From assembly GCA_964034945.1 (NCBI GenBank), contig OZ035963.1, forward strand, positions 41,005,090-41,069,089: 64,000 nt of DNA, read 5' to 3'. This DNA comes from Chrysopilus asiliformis. Its lineage: Eukaryota; Arthropoda; Insecta; Diptera; Rhagionidae. The notes beneath the pieces were generated by a model. It was given only the letters and a program-made list of their open reading frames with translations, made no database searches and was not told the origin of the DNA. The position numbers were made by a program, and so were the translations under genes. Numbering within the stretch: the first letter of the stretch is position 1; the number at the start of each line of letters is the position of its first letter. This document shows positions 1 to 10,568 of the stretch, one piece after another.

Positions 1-139
1 ATAAATTTTAAAAATTCTTATTGGAAAGTTTGACTTCAAAGTGGAATTTTGGTACAACTGTTCGAATTTTGATACGAATATCACCATACGGGTCTCCAAT
101 GATTGCCAGATTGGCAATTATAGCTTTTGTTATGTTTAA
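1..139 (-). repeat. R-family repeat, partial copy
   Basis: This is the end of a dispersed repeat that recurs at 663-1184, 1616-2180, 28909-29450, 35555-35815 and 45374-46017. It carries the family's diagnostic palindrome, ATTGCCAGATTGGCAATTAT, followed by GCTTTTGTTATGTTT. The rest of the copy lies outside the window. Confidence 0.75.
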
Positions 140-662
140 ACGTAAAATTAAAAATATCTGTTACGCATCGTCTTTTATTGGAAAAAGTGAAAACCATCTT
201 CTCTATATATAAAATTGCTTAAGCTGATGCCCAGCCCAAACCCCCGAAGATAGAGACTTGAAACTTTCAGAATATGTCCCACCATCGAGATTTTTCGAAA
301 TTTTAGCGCTAAGGGGTTGAACGGGGGGTAAAGGGGGTTTGGGTATTTTTAAACCGTGATTTTCGCCATGAATCCTGCTCAATAGGAGGCTGAAAAGTAT
401 CACTCGGGGGTTTTTGGGGTCGCTGATCCCGAATCCGGTTTTTTCAGATTTTCAAAATTCAAAACGGAAGGTCCTGTAAGGATAATGCAAATGCAAGAAA
501 TAACTTTTAGAAAATTATCTTTAGATGTGTCCATTTTACTTTTTTCCCATCTATATAATAAAAACTGTAAGGGGGACAATTTTTGTAATTTTGGATTTTC
601 TCAAAAATATTGACATACATTGATGTATTTGGTCGTATAATACTGATGCCAAAAATGACACT
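140..662. other. noncoding repeat-like spacer
   Basis: I see no supportable gene here. The text resembles degenerate dispersed repeats: a phrase about ACTTGAAACTTTCAG and the string GGTCCTGTAAGGATAA. The latter also occurs in inverted form around 28560-28710. The short open frames have no recognisable domain. Confidence 0.5.
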
Positions 663-1184
663 TTTATACCCGTATGGTGAAACCAAAGGATATATTAACT
701 TTGCCTTACCGTTTGTAACGCCAAGACCCCGTCACCACACATGTATTACACCAGTGTGTTTAGAATGATAAACAAAATTGATTTTTGCATGTCCGTCTGT
801 GGCGCGGATTGCGGGCGCACGGATTGAGCTAGAGACTTGAAATTTTGAGCAGATCCGTTTTTCGTAAAATGCAAGGTTAAGTTCGTTGAAGGGCAAAAAT
901 GGACCATTAGGGGGGTACCCCCCATACGAACGAAAATGTTTTTTTCGAATATCTCGAAAACTGTTCATATTATCAAATAAGTGCAAGAACAATAGTTATT
1001 TAGGGTATGATTCTAAATAAAACTCCCATACATGAAAATCCTATTGGAACAAATTTTAAAAAATCTTATTGGAAAGTTTGACTTCAAACTGGAATTTTGA
1101 TACAACTGTTCCAATTTTGATAGGAATATCACTATACGAGTTTCTAATAATTGCCAGACTGGCAATTATAGGTTCTGTTATGCT
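663..1184 (-). repeat. R-family TIR repeat, reverse copy
   Basis: Near full-length copy of the R family, beginning ATACCCGTATGGTGAAACC and ending with a diverged partner (ACTATACGAGTTT) plus the AATTGCCAGACTGGCAATT palindrome. The middle holds conserved blocks GGCGCGGATTGCGGGCGCACG and a polyG/polyC hairpin GGGGGGTACCCCCC. No coding capacity is evident, so it is probably a non-autonomous element. Confidence 0.75.
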
Positions 1185-1615
1185 TAAAATTTATGTTTGT
1201 CCGTCTGTCTGTATGTCGGTCGGTATTTCTGTCTGTTTGACTGAATGTTTGTTCCGGCATCACGCAAAAACGGCGCGGCCGATTTTGATCAAACTTTGCA
1301 CACAGGGACAGTTATTGACAGAATAAGGGATCTGATTCTTTTTGATGTCAATCCCCGTTTCTTCTGATATATCTTACTCAAGGGTGTCGGATCCAGTTTA
1401 ATAGCAACCCCTTTCCCTCTCTTGAAACCTCTTTATGCGCTTAAGGGTTTCGGATCCGGTTTTCACCATGAGAGAGGTCAGCCTGCAGGGAAAATTTTTG
1501 CTCACTAATATCTACCCCTCCTTTTTATATATAGCTAACGATGGTATCTTTTTTCGGACAAAAAACAATATATTTCACCTAAAAATTTAAAAAAGCAGTA
1601 AATCGATTTGAAAAT
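1185..1615. other. simple-repeat-bearing spacer
   Basis: There is no gene. A GTCC/GTCTGT-rich tract (about 1196-1250) is followed by a phrase (CACGCAAAAACGGCGCGGCC) of the type common in arthropod non-autonomous repeats. A short inverted match, AACGATGGTATCT at about 1539 versus AGATACCATCGTT at about 2595, brackets the next two repeats. Confidence 0.4.
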
Positions 1616-2180
1616 GTAACAAAAGCTATAATTGCCAATCTGGCAATTATTGAAAACCCGTATGGTGATATTCGTATCAAAATTCGAACAGTTGTACCAA
1701 AATTCCATTTTGAAGTCAAACTTACCAATAAGATTTTTTTAAAATTTATTCCAATCGGATTTTGATGTATGGGAGTTTTATGTAGAATCATATCCTAAAT
1801 AACTTTTGTTTCATGCACTTTTTCGATAAGATGCACCGTTTTTGAGATATTCACAAAAACCGTTTTCGTTCGTATGGGGGGTACCCCCCCCCTAATGGTC
1901 CATATTTGCCCATTAACGAACTTAGCCTCGCATTTTACGAAAAACGGATCTGCGCAAAATTTCAAGTCTCTAGCTCAATCCGTGCGCCCGCAATCCGCGC
2001 CACAGACAGACAAACGGACAGACAGATGGACAGACAGACGGACGGACATGCAGAAATTAATTATTTTTATCATTCTAAACACACTGGTGTAATTCATTTT
2101 TATGTGTGATGACGGGATCTTGGCGTTACAAACGGTAAGGCAAAGTTAATATACCCTTTGGTTTCACCATACGGGTATAA
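1616..2180 (+). repeat. R-family TIR repeat, forward copy
   Basis: Best complete copy of the R family. An AATTGCCAATCTGGCAATT palindrome is followed by CCCGTATGGTGA at 1657-1668, which is the inverted match of TCACCATACGGG at 2164-2175. Between them lie a GGGGGGTACCCCCCCC block and a CAGACAGACAAACGGACAGA-type microsatellite. The inverted ends suggest a DNA-type non-autonomous element; I cannot assign a superfamily. Confidence 0.75.
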
Positions 2181-2182
2181 AA

Positions 2183-2592
2183 ACAGTATTTTTCGCAGTA
2201 TAAATTTTATTCAATAAAAATTTGTGTTTTTGCTCTTGATTTCGACATTTTTATTCTTTTAAATTAACAATGGAAAGCAAAATCAAAGTAACGCGTTCTG
2301 AAGAAGGATGAATAATGACAAGACAGTAATCGATTTTGAAAGGAAGAAGCGAATCTATATGACATGTTGCCATCAATACTTCGCTGTTCGTCGTTTGAAT
2401 GTATTTACACTTGCCATGTGTTGCGACTGTTTTGTGTTGCCACTGACGTTTTGCATTGCTATTAATAAATTTGAATTTCGAAACGTTAAAGAATTAAAGT
2501 TTTCTGAGTATTTAAATACAGTATTTTGGGGAAAAAAGCAGTAATGCAGTATTGGAGTCTGAAAAACAATATAATACTGCGAAAAACAGTAT
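2183..2592. repeat. small repeat with short inverted ends
   Basis: TTTTTCGCAGTAT near the left end (to 2201) is mirrored by ATACTGCGAAAAA at 2574-2586. A 78-codon frame inside (2308-2544) has no recognisable motif. This may be a small non-autonomous transposon directly abutting the R copy. Confidence 0.35.
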
Positions 2593-2829
2593 AGATACCA
2601 TCGTTATGTATAGCCCTCACCTGCTATCTTCTGCAATTCTAAAGGGATTTGGTGCTTCAATGTATGACATGAATTAAAAAGAATAACATTTCCCACAATA
2701 TTGTCTTTCCCCGTGTGGATAACCACCTTTTACCGTTATTGAATATATTGTAAGTAAACAGTACGATTTTGTAATACACCGTTGGGTCACAAAGAAAAAT
2801 GTCTCTAAAAAAATTTCCCTTTTTTGGGT

Positions 2830-3022
2830 TAACATATTTGAGTCGAGGCCGAAGGCCGAGTAAAGAGGAAGGCGAGAGCTGAAATATATTTAAATAATTT
2901 TACGTAACATCTCCATACATCAAATTCCAACAATTAAAGCGCGAGGGGCGAGGCCGAAGGCCGAGTAGTTGTGGAGGCCGTAGGGGGATGAACCGCGAAG
3001 CGGTTCGGGGCGCAGCCCCTAG
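2830..3022 (+). mobile_element. Helitron-like 3' terminus, GC-rich
   Basis: A GC-rich patch in AT-rich DNA with repeated CGAGGCCGAAGGCCGAG strings. It ends with a perfect hairpin GAACCGC-GAA-GCGGTTC at 2990-3006. Twelve bases further on is CTAG (3019-3022) followed by T. A hairpin 10-12 nt before CTRR, followed by T, is the classic Helitron 3' end. The 5' TC end was not located, so the left boundary is approximate. Confidence 0.5.
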
Positions 3023-3523
3023 TATACATTAAAGCGGAATATTTTCCATACCAGTATACACTGAAACCATTAAATGTCACCAAAGATTATACTCTAAGAT
3101 GCTTTACGCACAAGATCGAAATGGTACCAAAAATTTTCAAGATTGTATCGCCATCTAGAATACAATCTCTAAAGCTTGATTAGATTTGTGAGCCTTGGGT
3201 TTAAAAGCTTTAAACATTTTGTGTTCGTATGTGTGTTGTGTCAAATGTGTCTGATTCATTCATTGTTTGATAGCCAATATGCGAGGTACAAAGTTCAATG
3301 ACATGTTTCGTCGCCTGTGAATTTTTGTTGTTTTTTTTTAAATTCTGTATTGTACCATTTTTTCACTTTAAGCAGGCGTATTAGATTCGTTGAGATTTTA
3401 AAAAAATCTTCCTTTTCGGATTCTAATTATTTTCTTTAGAGGAAAGATGTTTGTTGATGGACCGTTTATTAATTTATTTTTGATTTGATCATTTCCTTAG
3501 ACTAGCAATTTTATATTTCATAT
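3023..3523. repeat. spacer with inverted copy of tandem-unit sequence
   Basis: Positions about 3103-3240 are an imperfect inverted copy of about 4830-4995 (and 7430-7595): the strings GATCGAAATGGTACCAAAAA and AATACAATCTCTAAAG match in reverse complement. No gene is visible in the rest. Confidence 0.55.
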
Positions 3524-4056
3524 GTAATATGGACACGATAACTCTCGAAGAAATTGAACTGGAGACTTGAAATTTGGTATGAATGATTTTTTCGTAAAAA
3601 GTAAGGACGAGTTCGTTAACCGGCAAAATCGGACCAACTCTTCCCCCCTCCCCCATACAAGTTGAAAAGTTTTTAGTGATTTTCTCAAAAACGGTACGTC
3701 CGATCGAAAAACTTTATACTACAAAATTGCTTAGAATATAATTTTACATTAACTTTTCATACATAAAAATACAGTAGAACCTCAACTAATACCCTGCCCC
3801 ATACAAATGTGTTTTTTTTTTCAAATAAAAATTGTTGGCTGACCCATATGGAGTATCCCACAGTTGGCTTTGAACAAATGTATCATTATGTTTCATAAAT
3901 GGTATGTTCCATCAAACAACTTTATATTGCAAAATTGCTTAAATTGAAATTTTACATAAACTATCAAAATACACTAGAACCCCTCCAAATATTCTCTCCC
4001 TTTTTTGTGAAATTTAATTTAAACAAACTTAATATACCTCCATATTACATATGAGT
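3524..4056. repeat. repeat with CATATGTAATATGGA inverted ends
   Basis: CATATGTAATATGGA at the left end is mirrored by TCCATATTACATATG at the right. The internal text resembles family R in style (an ACTTGAAATTTGG phrase, TTCTCAAAAACGG, a C-rich stretch) but not in sequence. It is probably another non-autonomous inverted-end element. No coding sequence was seen. Confidence 0.45.
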
Positions 4057-4459
4057 TATAAAAACATCTCTAAATTCAATCAAATTTGAGCAGTCAATGA
4101 AATTTTCCTCCTGAAACCTTCTATGCATGTTTTCCAAACATCGAGGTATCGTTGAAAAATATCGAGTTTTAACCTCGATGTTGAACAGGCCGATATATCG
4201 AGGTATCGATGTTGTTATCCACGATGTTAGAACATTACCCTTCATCAAATTAGTAGAGAAACTAATTTTAGGACTGGAATGACTCGTTTTTAGATAGATT
4301 TAATATAGCCACTCTACTTAAAGATTTGTTTAAATATCCTTTGGTATCAATTTTCGGTTTCATCTTTCTACAAGATTTCGCGAAAAATACCAGAGCTAGC
4401 CATGAAATTTTACAGAGAAGTTTGGTCCTCATGTGAAAATCCATTAACCGGAAGTAACC
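4057..4459. other. unannotated spacer
   Basis: I see no gene, no clear repeat boundary and no recognisable domain in any frame here. A repeated ATCGAGG(T)ATCG motif at 4140-4215 is the only local structure. Confidence 0.4.
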
Positions 4460-5055
4460 AAAACGGCGGCTTTTTAAAAATTACGATTTCGTTTTTTGCG
4501 ATTTATTCCGAAACCAGCAAATAAAATTTGCTACATTTATGACTTTTACGAGAACTCCTTTATGAAGATATTCCGGTATTTCAAAAAAATTAGTTTTTTG
4601 CGAATATCTCGAAAACTAACGGGTTTTTGCTGGTTCAACGTATAAGAAGAATTAAAACCGTGTTAATTCTACCTGGGTGCTCTCCACCCACAGTAGAGCA
4701 TCCACCAGGTGGTAAATTATTACAGAATTGCGTCGACGGACATGCCGAACAAAATCAACGAATACGTAAAACGAATAGCCGAAGAAGAAAAAACAAAACA
4801 GAATGACTGAGTAAGAAGAACTTTGAAACAACTACACATGCAAACAAATCATATAAAATGTTTAAAGCTTTCAAACCCGAGACTCATAACGAAAGCTCCA
4901 AATCTAAATCAAACTTTAGAGATTGTATCCCAAATTGGGATACAATCTCGAAAATTTTTGGTACCATTTCGATCTTGTGCGTGGAGCATCTTAGAGTATA
5001 ATCTTTGATGTCACACTTCTTGACAGTAAAACCGTTTAAAAGTGATAATTTTATC

Positions 5056-6330
5056 CTATAATATAATACGAGGAATGTCTGTCTATCTGTCTGTCTGCAC
5101 AAACGATCCCGAAAACCCGCCTAACGATTTTCACGAAACTTATGGGTTAGGGATTTTCGGGGACAAGGAATCGATCTAGATAGGTCTCACCTCTGAGAAA
5201 ATTCCCCTCGATACCCCTCGCCTGGTATCTTCGAATTGGGTGGTCCGATCTTAATGAAACTTTACAGTATTACTAAGGGGGCTTAGGGCTTTCGATTTTT
5301 CCACTACAAACCTGACTTTTCCCTCCCCTCGATACCCCTCGCCTGGTGTCTTCGAATTGGGTGGTCCGATCTTAATGAAACTTTACAGTATTACTAAGGG
5401 GGCTAAGGGCTTTCGCTTTTTCCACTACAAACCTGATTTTTCCCTCCCCTCCATAACCCTCACCTGGTGTCTCAAAACAACGTTTCAAAAATCGGTGACA
5501 GGATTACTCAATGACCACTCAATCGATTTCTATGAAATTTTGTTATCGCGCGTTAGTTTTAGTTCTAGCTTGCTAGGTCGGGAATTTAAAAACTCTGGAA
5601 AAGCTCTGTAAAGATAATGTGAATTTAGTTTTTCCCCAAAAATCAGCAAAAGTAGGATTTTGAGGTCGCCGAGCATGGCTTGGTCTTCCTGGTACTCCTA
5701 TAATATAATACAAGAAATGTCTGCACAACGATCTCGAAAACCCGCCTAACGATTTTCACGAAACTTGGGAGTTAGGGATTTTCGGGGACACGGAATCGAT
5801 CTAGATAGGTCTCACCTCTGAGAAAATTCCCCTCGATACCCCTCGCCTGGTATCTTCGAATTGGGTGGTCCGATCTTAATGAAACTTTACAGTATTACTA
5901 AGGGGGCTTAGGGCTTTCGATTTTTCCACTACAAACCTGACTTTTCCCTCCCCTCGATACCCCTCGCCTGGTGTCTTCGAATTGGGTGGTCCGATCTTAA
6001 TGAAACTTTACAGTATTACTAAGGGGGCTAAGGGCTTTCGCTTTTTCCACTACAAACCTGATTTTTCCCTCCCCTCCATAACCCTCACCTGGTGTCTCAA
6101 AACAACGTTTCAAAAATCGGTGACAGGATTACTCAATGACCACTCAATCGATTTCTATGAAATTTTGTTATCGCGCGTTAGTTTTAGTTCTAGCTTGCTA
6201 GGTCGGTAATTTAAAAACTCTGGAAAAGCTCTGTAAAGATAATGTGAATTTAGTTTTTCCCCAAAAATCAGCAAAATTAGGATTTTGAGGTCGCCGAGCA
6301 TGGCTTGGTCTTCCTGGTACTCCTATAATA
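5056..6330. repeat. two 625-bp subrepeats (also at 7656-8930)
   Basis: Two direct copies separated by 625 bases, each starting near TATAATATAATAC and ending GGTCTTCCTGGTACTCC. Within each, a block of about 117 bp (CGATACCCCTCGCCTGGT...) is itself repeated twice. A third, incomplete copy occurs at 9925-10317. There is no coding evidence: the identical 84-codon frames merely reflect the repetition. Confidence 0.8.
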
Positions 6331-6604
6331 TAACACAAGTCAACACGAATTTTGAGTCTGGGTTCTGCAAGTTTGATTTTGATTTCTTATGCCTAACTAA
6401 TGAAAGAAAAAATATTTTGGTCTAATAAAGTTTGCTTTTGTAGCAACCAGAACGATATTTCAAATTTTAATGAAATTATCCATTTTTTTAATTTCAATTA
6501 TTATATATAAAAGGAAAACAAACTTTTTATATATTTACATCACTTTTATTTGCCAAACACAATAAAAATAATCCTACAAATACAAAAAAGAATACAAATT
6601 AGCT

Positions 6605-6992
6605 TTAAAAATGAATATTTTTTGTATTTCTTCTGTGTAAGTACGAACTTTCTCGTATCAGCCCCCAAATGTAGTCACCCATCATGTTCTCGTTATATTG
6701 TCCCTGATAACGTTGTTCAAAGTCCATCACATCTTGGTGAAAACGTTCCCCTTGCTCTTCCGAATATGCCCCCAAGTTATCTTTAAATCGATCTAAGATG
6801 AGGTGCCCATATTTTATCTTGACTTCGAATGGGAAGTTTAAAATAGGCTTCATAGGCTTCACAGAGTTTTATATTTGTTGACAAACTAAATTTTTTGGAT
6901 CTTACTTTAATGAATTCCCCGCAAATGTAGCAAAAAGAGTCAACGTCATTTTTACACTTTTTGGGAGGCATTTTTAGAGCTCTGACACACAA
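6605..6992 (-). pseudogene. deleted transposon protein (CYICGEF / GERFHQD family), copy 1
   Basis: Reading on the minus strand from 6992, the first frame holds a small zinc-finger-like start (MPPKKC...DSFCYICGEF...WAPH). A second, overlapping frame ends with EEQGERFHQDVMDFEQRYQG. From memory these are the N-terminal and C-terminal parts of one long, uncharacterised arthropod protein family, normally separated by several hundred residues. Here they are joined out of frame near 6783-6800, so the middle is deleted. It is not a functional protein. I infer it is the relic of the transposon's own gene. Confidence 0.6.
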
Positions 6993-7059
6993 AATACGTT
7001 GTTATTCTGGAAAGCGCTAATGTATGGGATTACGTTGTTATTCTGGAAAGCGCTAATGT

Positions 7060-9620
7060 AAAACGGCGGCTTTTTAAAAATTACGATTTCGTTTTTTGCG
7101 ATTTATTCCGAAACCAGCAAATAAAATTTGCTACATTTATGACTTTTACGAGAACTCCTTTATGAAGATATTCCGGTATTTCAAAAAAATTAGTTTTTTG
7201 CGAATATCTCGAAAACTAACCGGTTTTTGCTGGTTCAACGTATAAGAAGAATTAAAACCGTGTTAATTCTACCTGGGTGCTCTCCACCCACAGTAGAGCA
7301 TCCACCAGGTGGTAAATTATTACAGAATTGCGTCGACGGACATGCCGAACAAAATCAACGAATACGTAAAACGAATAGCCGAAGAAGAAAAAACAAAACA
7401 GAATGACTGAGTAAGAAGAACTTTGAAACAACTACACATGCAAACAAATCATATAAAATGTTTAAAGCTTTCAAACCCGAGACTCATAACGAAAGCTCCA
7501 AATCTAAATCAAACTTTAGAGATTGTATCCCAAATTGGGATACAATCTCGAAAATTTTTGGTACCATTTCGATCTTGTGCGTGGAGCATCTTAGAGTATA
7601 ATCTTTGATGTCACACTTCTTGACAGTAAAACCGTTTAAAAGTGATAATTTTATCCTATAATATAATACGAGGAATGTCTGTCTATCTGTCTGTCTGCAC
7701 AAACGATCCCGAAAACCCGCCTAACGATTTTCACGAAACTTATGGGTTAGGGATTTTCGGGGACAAGGAATCGATCTAGATAGGTCTCACCTCTGAGAAA
7801 ATTCCCCTCGATACCCCTCGCCTGGTATCTTCGAATTGGGTGGTCCGATCTTAATGAAACTTTACAGTATTACTAAGGGGGCTTAGGGCTTTCGATTTTT
7901 CCACTACAAACCTGACTTTTCCCTCCCCTCGATACCCCTCGCCTGGTGTCTTCGAATTGGGTGGTCCGATCTTAATGAAACTTTACAGTATTACTAAGGG
8001 GGCTAAGGGCTTTCGCTTTTTCCACTACAAACCTGATTTTTCCCTCCCCTCCATAACCCTCACCTGGTGTCTCAAAACAACGTTTCAAAAATCGGTGACA
8101 GGATTACTCAATGACCACTCAATCGATTTCTATGAAATTTTGTTATCGCGCGTTAGTTTTAGTTCTAGCTTGCTAGGTCGGGAATTTAAAAACTCTGGAA
8201 AAGCTCTGTAAAGATAATGTGAATTTAGTTTTTCCCCAAAAATCAGCAAAAGTAGGATTTTGAGGTCGCCGAGCATGGCTTGGTCTTCCTGGTACTCCTA
8301 TAATATAATACAAGAAATGTCTGCACAACGATCTCGAAAACCCGCCTAACGATTTTCACGAAACTTGGGAGTTAGGGATTTTCGGGGACACGGAATCGAT
8401 CTAGATAGGTCTCACCTCTGAGAAAATTCCCCTCGATACCCCTCGCCTGGTATCTTCGAATTGGGTGGTCCGATCTTAATGAAACTTTACAGTATTACTA
8501 AGGGGGCTTAGGGCTTTCGATTTTTCCACTACAAACCTGACTTTTCCCTCCCCTCGATACCCCTCGCCTGGTGTCTTCGAATTGGGTGGTCCGATCTTAA
8601 TGAAACTTTACAGTATTACTAAGGGGGCTAAGGGCTTTCGCTTTTTCCACTACAAACCTGATTTTTCCCTCCCCTCCATAACCCTCACCTGGTGTCTCAA
8701 AACAACGTTTCAAAAATCGGTGACAGGATTACTCAATGACCACTCAATCGATTTCTATGAAATTTTGTTATCGCGCGTTAGTTTTAGTTCTAGCTTGCTA
8801 GGTCGGGAATTTAAAAACTCTGGAAAAGCTCTGTAAAGATAATGTGAATTTAGTTTTTCCCCAAAAATCAGCAAAATTAGGATTTTGAGGTCGCCGAGCA
8901 TGGCTTGGTCTTCCTGGTACTCCTATAATATAACACAAGTCAACACGAATTTTGAGTCTGGGTTCTGCAAGTTTGATTTTGATTTCTTATGCCTAACTAA
9001 TGAAAGAAAAAATATTTTGGTCTAATAAAGTTTGCTTTTGTAGCAACCAGAACGATATTTCAAATTTTAATGAAATTATCCATTTTTTTAATTTCAATTA
9101 TTATATATAAAAGGAAAACAAACTTTTTATATATTTACATCACTTTTATTTGCCAAACACAATAAAAATAATCCTACAAATACAAAAAAGAATACAAATT
9201 AGCTTTAAAAATGAATATTTTTTGTATTTCTTCTGTGTAAGTACGAACTTTCTCGTATCAGCCCCCAAATGTAGTCACCCATCATGTTCTCGTTATATTG
9301 TCCCTGATAACGTTGTTCAAAGTCCATCACATCTTGGTGAAAACGTTCCCCTTGCTCTTCCGAATATGCCCCCAAGTTATCTTTAAATCGATCTAAGATG
9401 AGGTGCCCATATTTTATCTTGACTTCGAATGGGAAGTTTAAAATAGGCTTCATAGGCTTCACAGAGTTTTATATTTGTTGACAAACTAAATTTTTTGGAT
9501 CTTACTTTAATGAATTCCCCGCAAATGTAGCAAAAAGAGTCAACGTCATTTTTACACTTTTTGGGAGGCATTTTTAGAGCTCTGACACACAAAATACGTT
9601 GTTATTCTGGAAAGCGCTAA
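7060..9620. repeat. 2.6-kb tandem unit, copy 2
   Basis: Second copy of the 4460-7020 block. The junction (7021-7059) contains a further short duplication of TACGTTGTTATTCTGGAAAG, present at about 6996 and again at about 7031. Near-identity means a recent duplication or an assembly artefact. Confidence 0.9.
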
Positions 9621-9921
9621 CGTACACTACCCAACTGCTCTGCCACTCCATGCTCCACACCAGCAATCCCCCCCCCCCACCTCCCCCCCCCCCCCCCCGC
9701 CACACCCCCACCCACTCTGTACACTAATGTGGTGTGTATTAAAAGCCGTTACCGCTTAAACAATCTGCCGATACCTTACATATTTATTTATCATTGTATA
9801 AACCACAAAAGCAAACTTTATTTATTATGAATGCAGTTTTTGTTTACTTTTCGATGTAGGCAGTCGGAAAATATTCATTAAACAATAGACCCAAAAAAAA
9901 ATTTTTTTTTGTTGACTTGTG
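8934..9921 (-). mobile_element. non-autonomous DNA transposon, TIR CACAAGTCAACA, TSD TAA
   Basis: CACAAGTCAACA (8934-8945) is perfectly mirrored by TGTTGACTTGTG (9910-9921), flanked by TAA at 8931-8933 and 9922-9924. The unoccupied site is present elsewhere in the window: CCTATAATATAATACAAG at about 5697-5715 matches the flanks with one TAA. A 3-bp TAA duplication is typical of PIF/Harbinger, but the encoded relic is not a Harbinger transposase I recognise. The interior includes polyC tracts at about 9669-9700. Confidence 0.8.
9205..9592 (-). pseudogene. deleted transposon protein (CYICGEF / GERFHQD family), copy 2
   Basis: Identical to the copy at 6605-6992 because it lies in the second tandem unit, with the same out-of-frame fusion of N- and C-terminal fragments. 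Here it sits inside a transposon with both ends preserved (8934-9921), which links this protein family to a 12-bp TIR and a 3-bp target duplication. Confidence 0.6.
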
Positions 9922-9924
9922 TAA

Positions 9925-10317
9925 TACAAGAAATGTCTGCACAACGATCTCGAAAACCCGCCTAACGATTTTCACGAAACTTGGGAGTTAGGGATTTTCG
10001 GGGACACGGAATCGATCTAGATAGGTCTCACCTCTGAGAAAATTCCCCTCGATACCCCTCGCCTGGTATCTTCGAATTGGGTGGTCCGATCTTAATGAAA
10101 CTTTACAGTATTACTAAGGGGGCTTAGGGCTTTCGATTTTTCCACTACAAACCTGACTTTTCCCTCCCCTCGATACCCCTCGCCTGGTGTCTTCGAATTG
10201 GGTGGTCCGATCTTAATGAAACTTTACAGTATTACTAAAGGGGCTAAGGGCTTTCGATTTTTCCACTACAAACCTGACTTTTCCCTCCCCTCGAGCATGG
10301 CTCGGTCTTCCTGGTAC
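9925..10317. repeat. partial copy of the 625-bp subrepeat
   Basis: Continues the host repeat interrupted by the 988-bp transposon: TACAAGAAATGTCTGCACAA and the two CGATACCCCTCGCCTGGT blocks match 5710-5950. It jumps to the final GAGCATGGCTCGGTCTTCCT, so its middle is deleted. Confidence 0.75.
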
Positions 10318-10337
10318 TATGAATAATTAGAACAATC

Positions 10338-10560
10338 AGCGTGGTTAGCAGCCGTAGTGCCTAGCAGCGTTCAGCAATCAATAATACAGCAGCGTGGTTA
10401 GCAGCCGTAGTGCCTAGCAGCGTTCAGCAATCAATAATACAGCAGCGTGGTTAGCAGCCGTAGTGCCTAGCAGCGTTCAGCAATCAATAATACAGCAGCG
10501 TGGTTAGCAGCCGTAGTGCCTAGCAGCGTTCAGCAGTCAGTCATACAACAACGTGATCAG
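10338..10560. repeat. 53-bp minisatellite
   Basis: Four essentially identical 53-bp units start AGCGTGGTTAGCAGCCGTAG at 10338, 10391, 10444 and 10497; the last is slightly changed. A diverged fifth unit (ACGTGATCAGCAACCG) begins at about 10550. It ends just before the gag-like ORF, so it may be expanded leader sequence of that element. Confidence 0.85.
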
Positions 10561-10568
10561 CAACCGAA

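Larger units (their letters stand above)
4460..7020. repeat. 2.6-kb tandem unit, copy 1
   Basis: Matches 7060-9620 at a constant offset of 2600 bases. I noticed only single-base differences, for example at 4621/7221 and about 6207/8807. The unit contains a perfect hairpin GAGATTGTATCCC-AAATT-GGGATACAATCTC (4919-4949), two 625-bp subrepeats and the left part of a TIR transposon. This copy lacks the transposon's right end, which shows that the duplicated block stopped inside it. Confidence 0.9.

Noticed and set aside
1196..1250. GTCTGTC/CAGACAG tracts as independent microsatellite loci
   Set aside because: They occur at fixed positions inside the dispersed repeat families (R, Helitron-like) and are part of those elements.
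4919..4949. Rho-independent terminator
   Set aside because: A perfect 13-bp hairpin exists, but there is no T-tract and the genome is eukaryotic; it is repeat-internal palindromic sequence.
5357..8836. Repeated identical 61-84-codon ORFs in the tandem units
   Set aside because: They are copies of noncoding subrepeats; frames are short and have no domain. Repetition alone is not evidence of coding.
10338..10560. CRISPR-like array (regular repeats)
   Set aside because: The 53-bp units are contiguous without unique spacers and the window is eukaryotic; it is a minisatellite.
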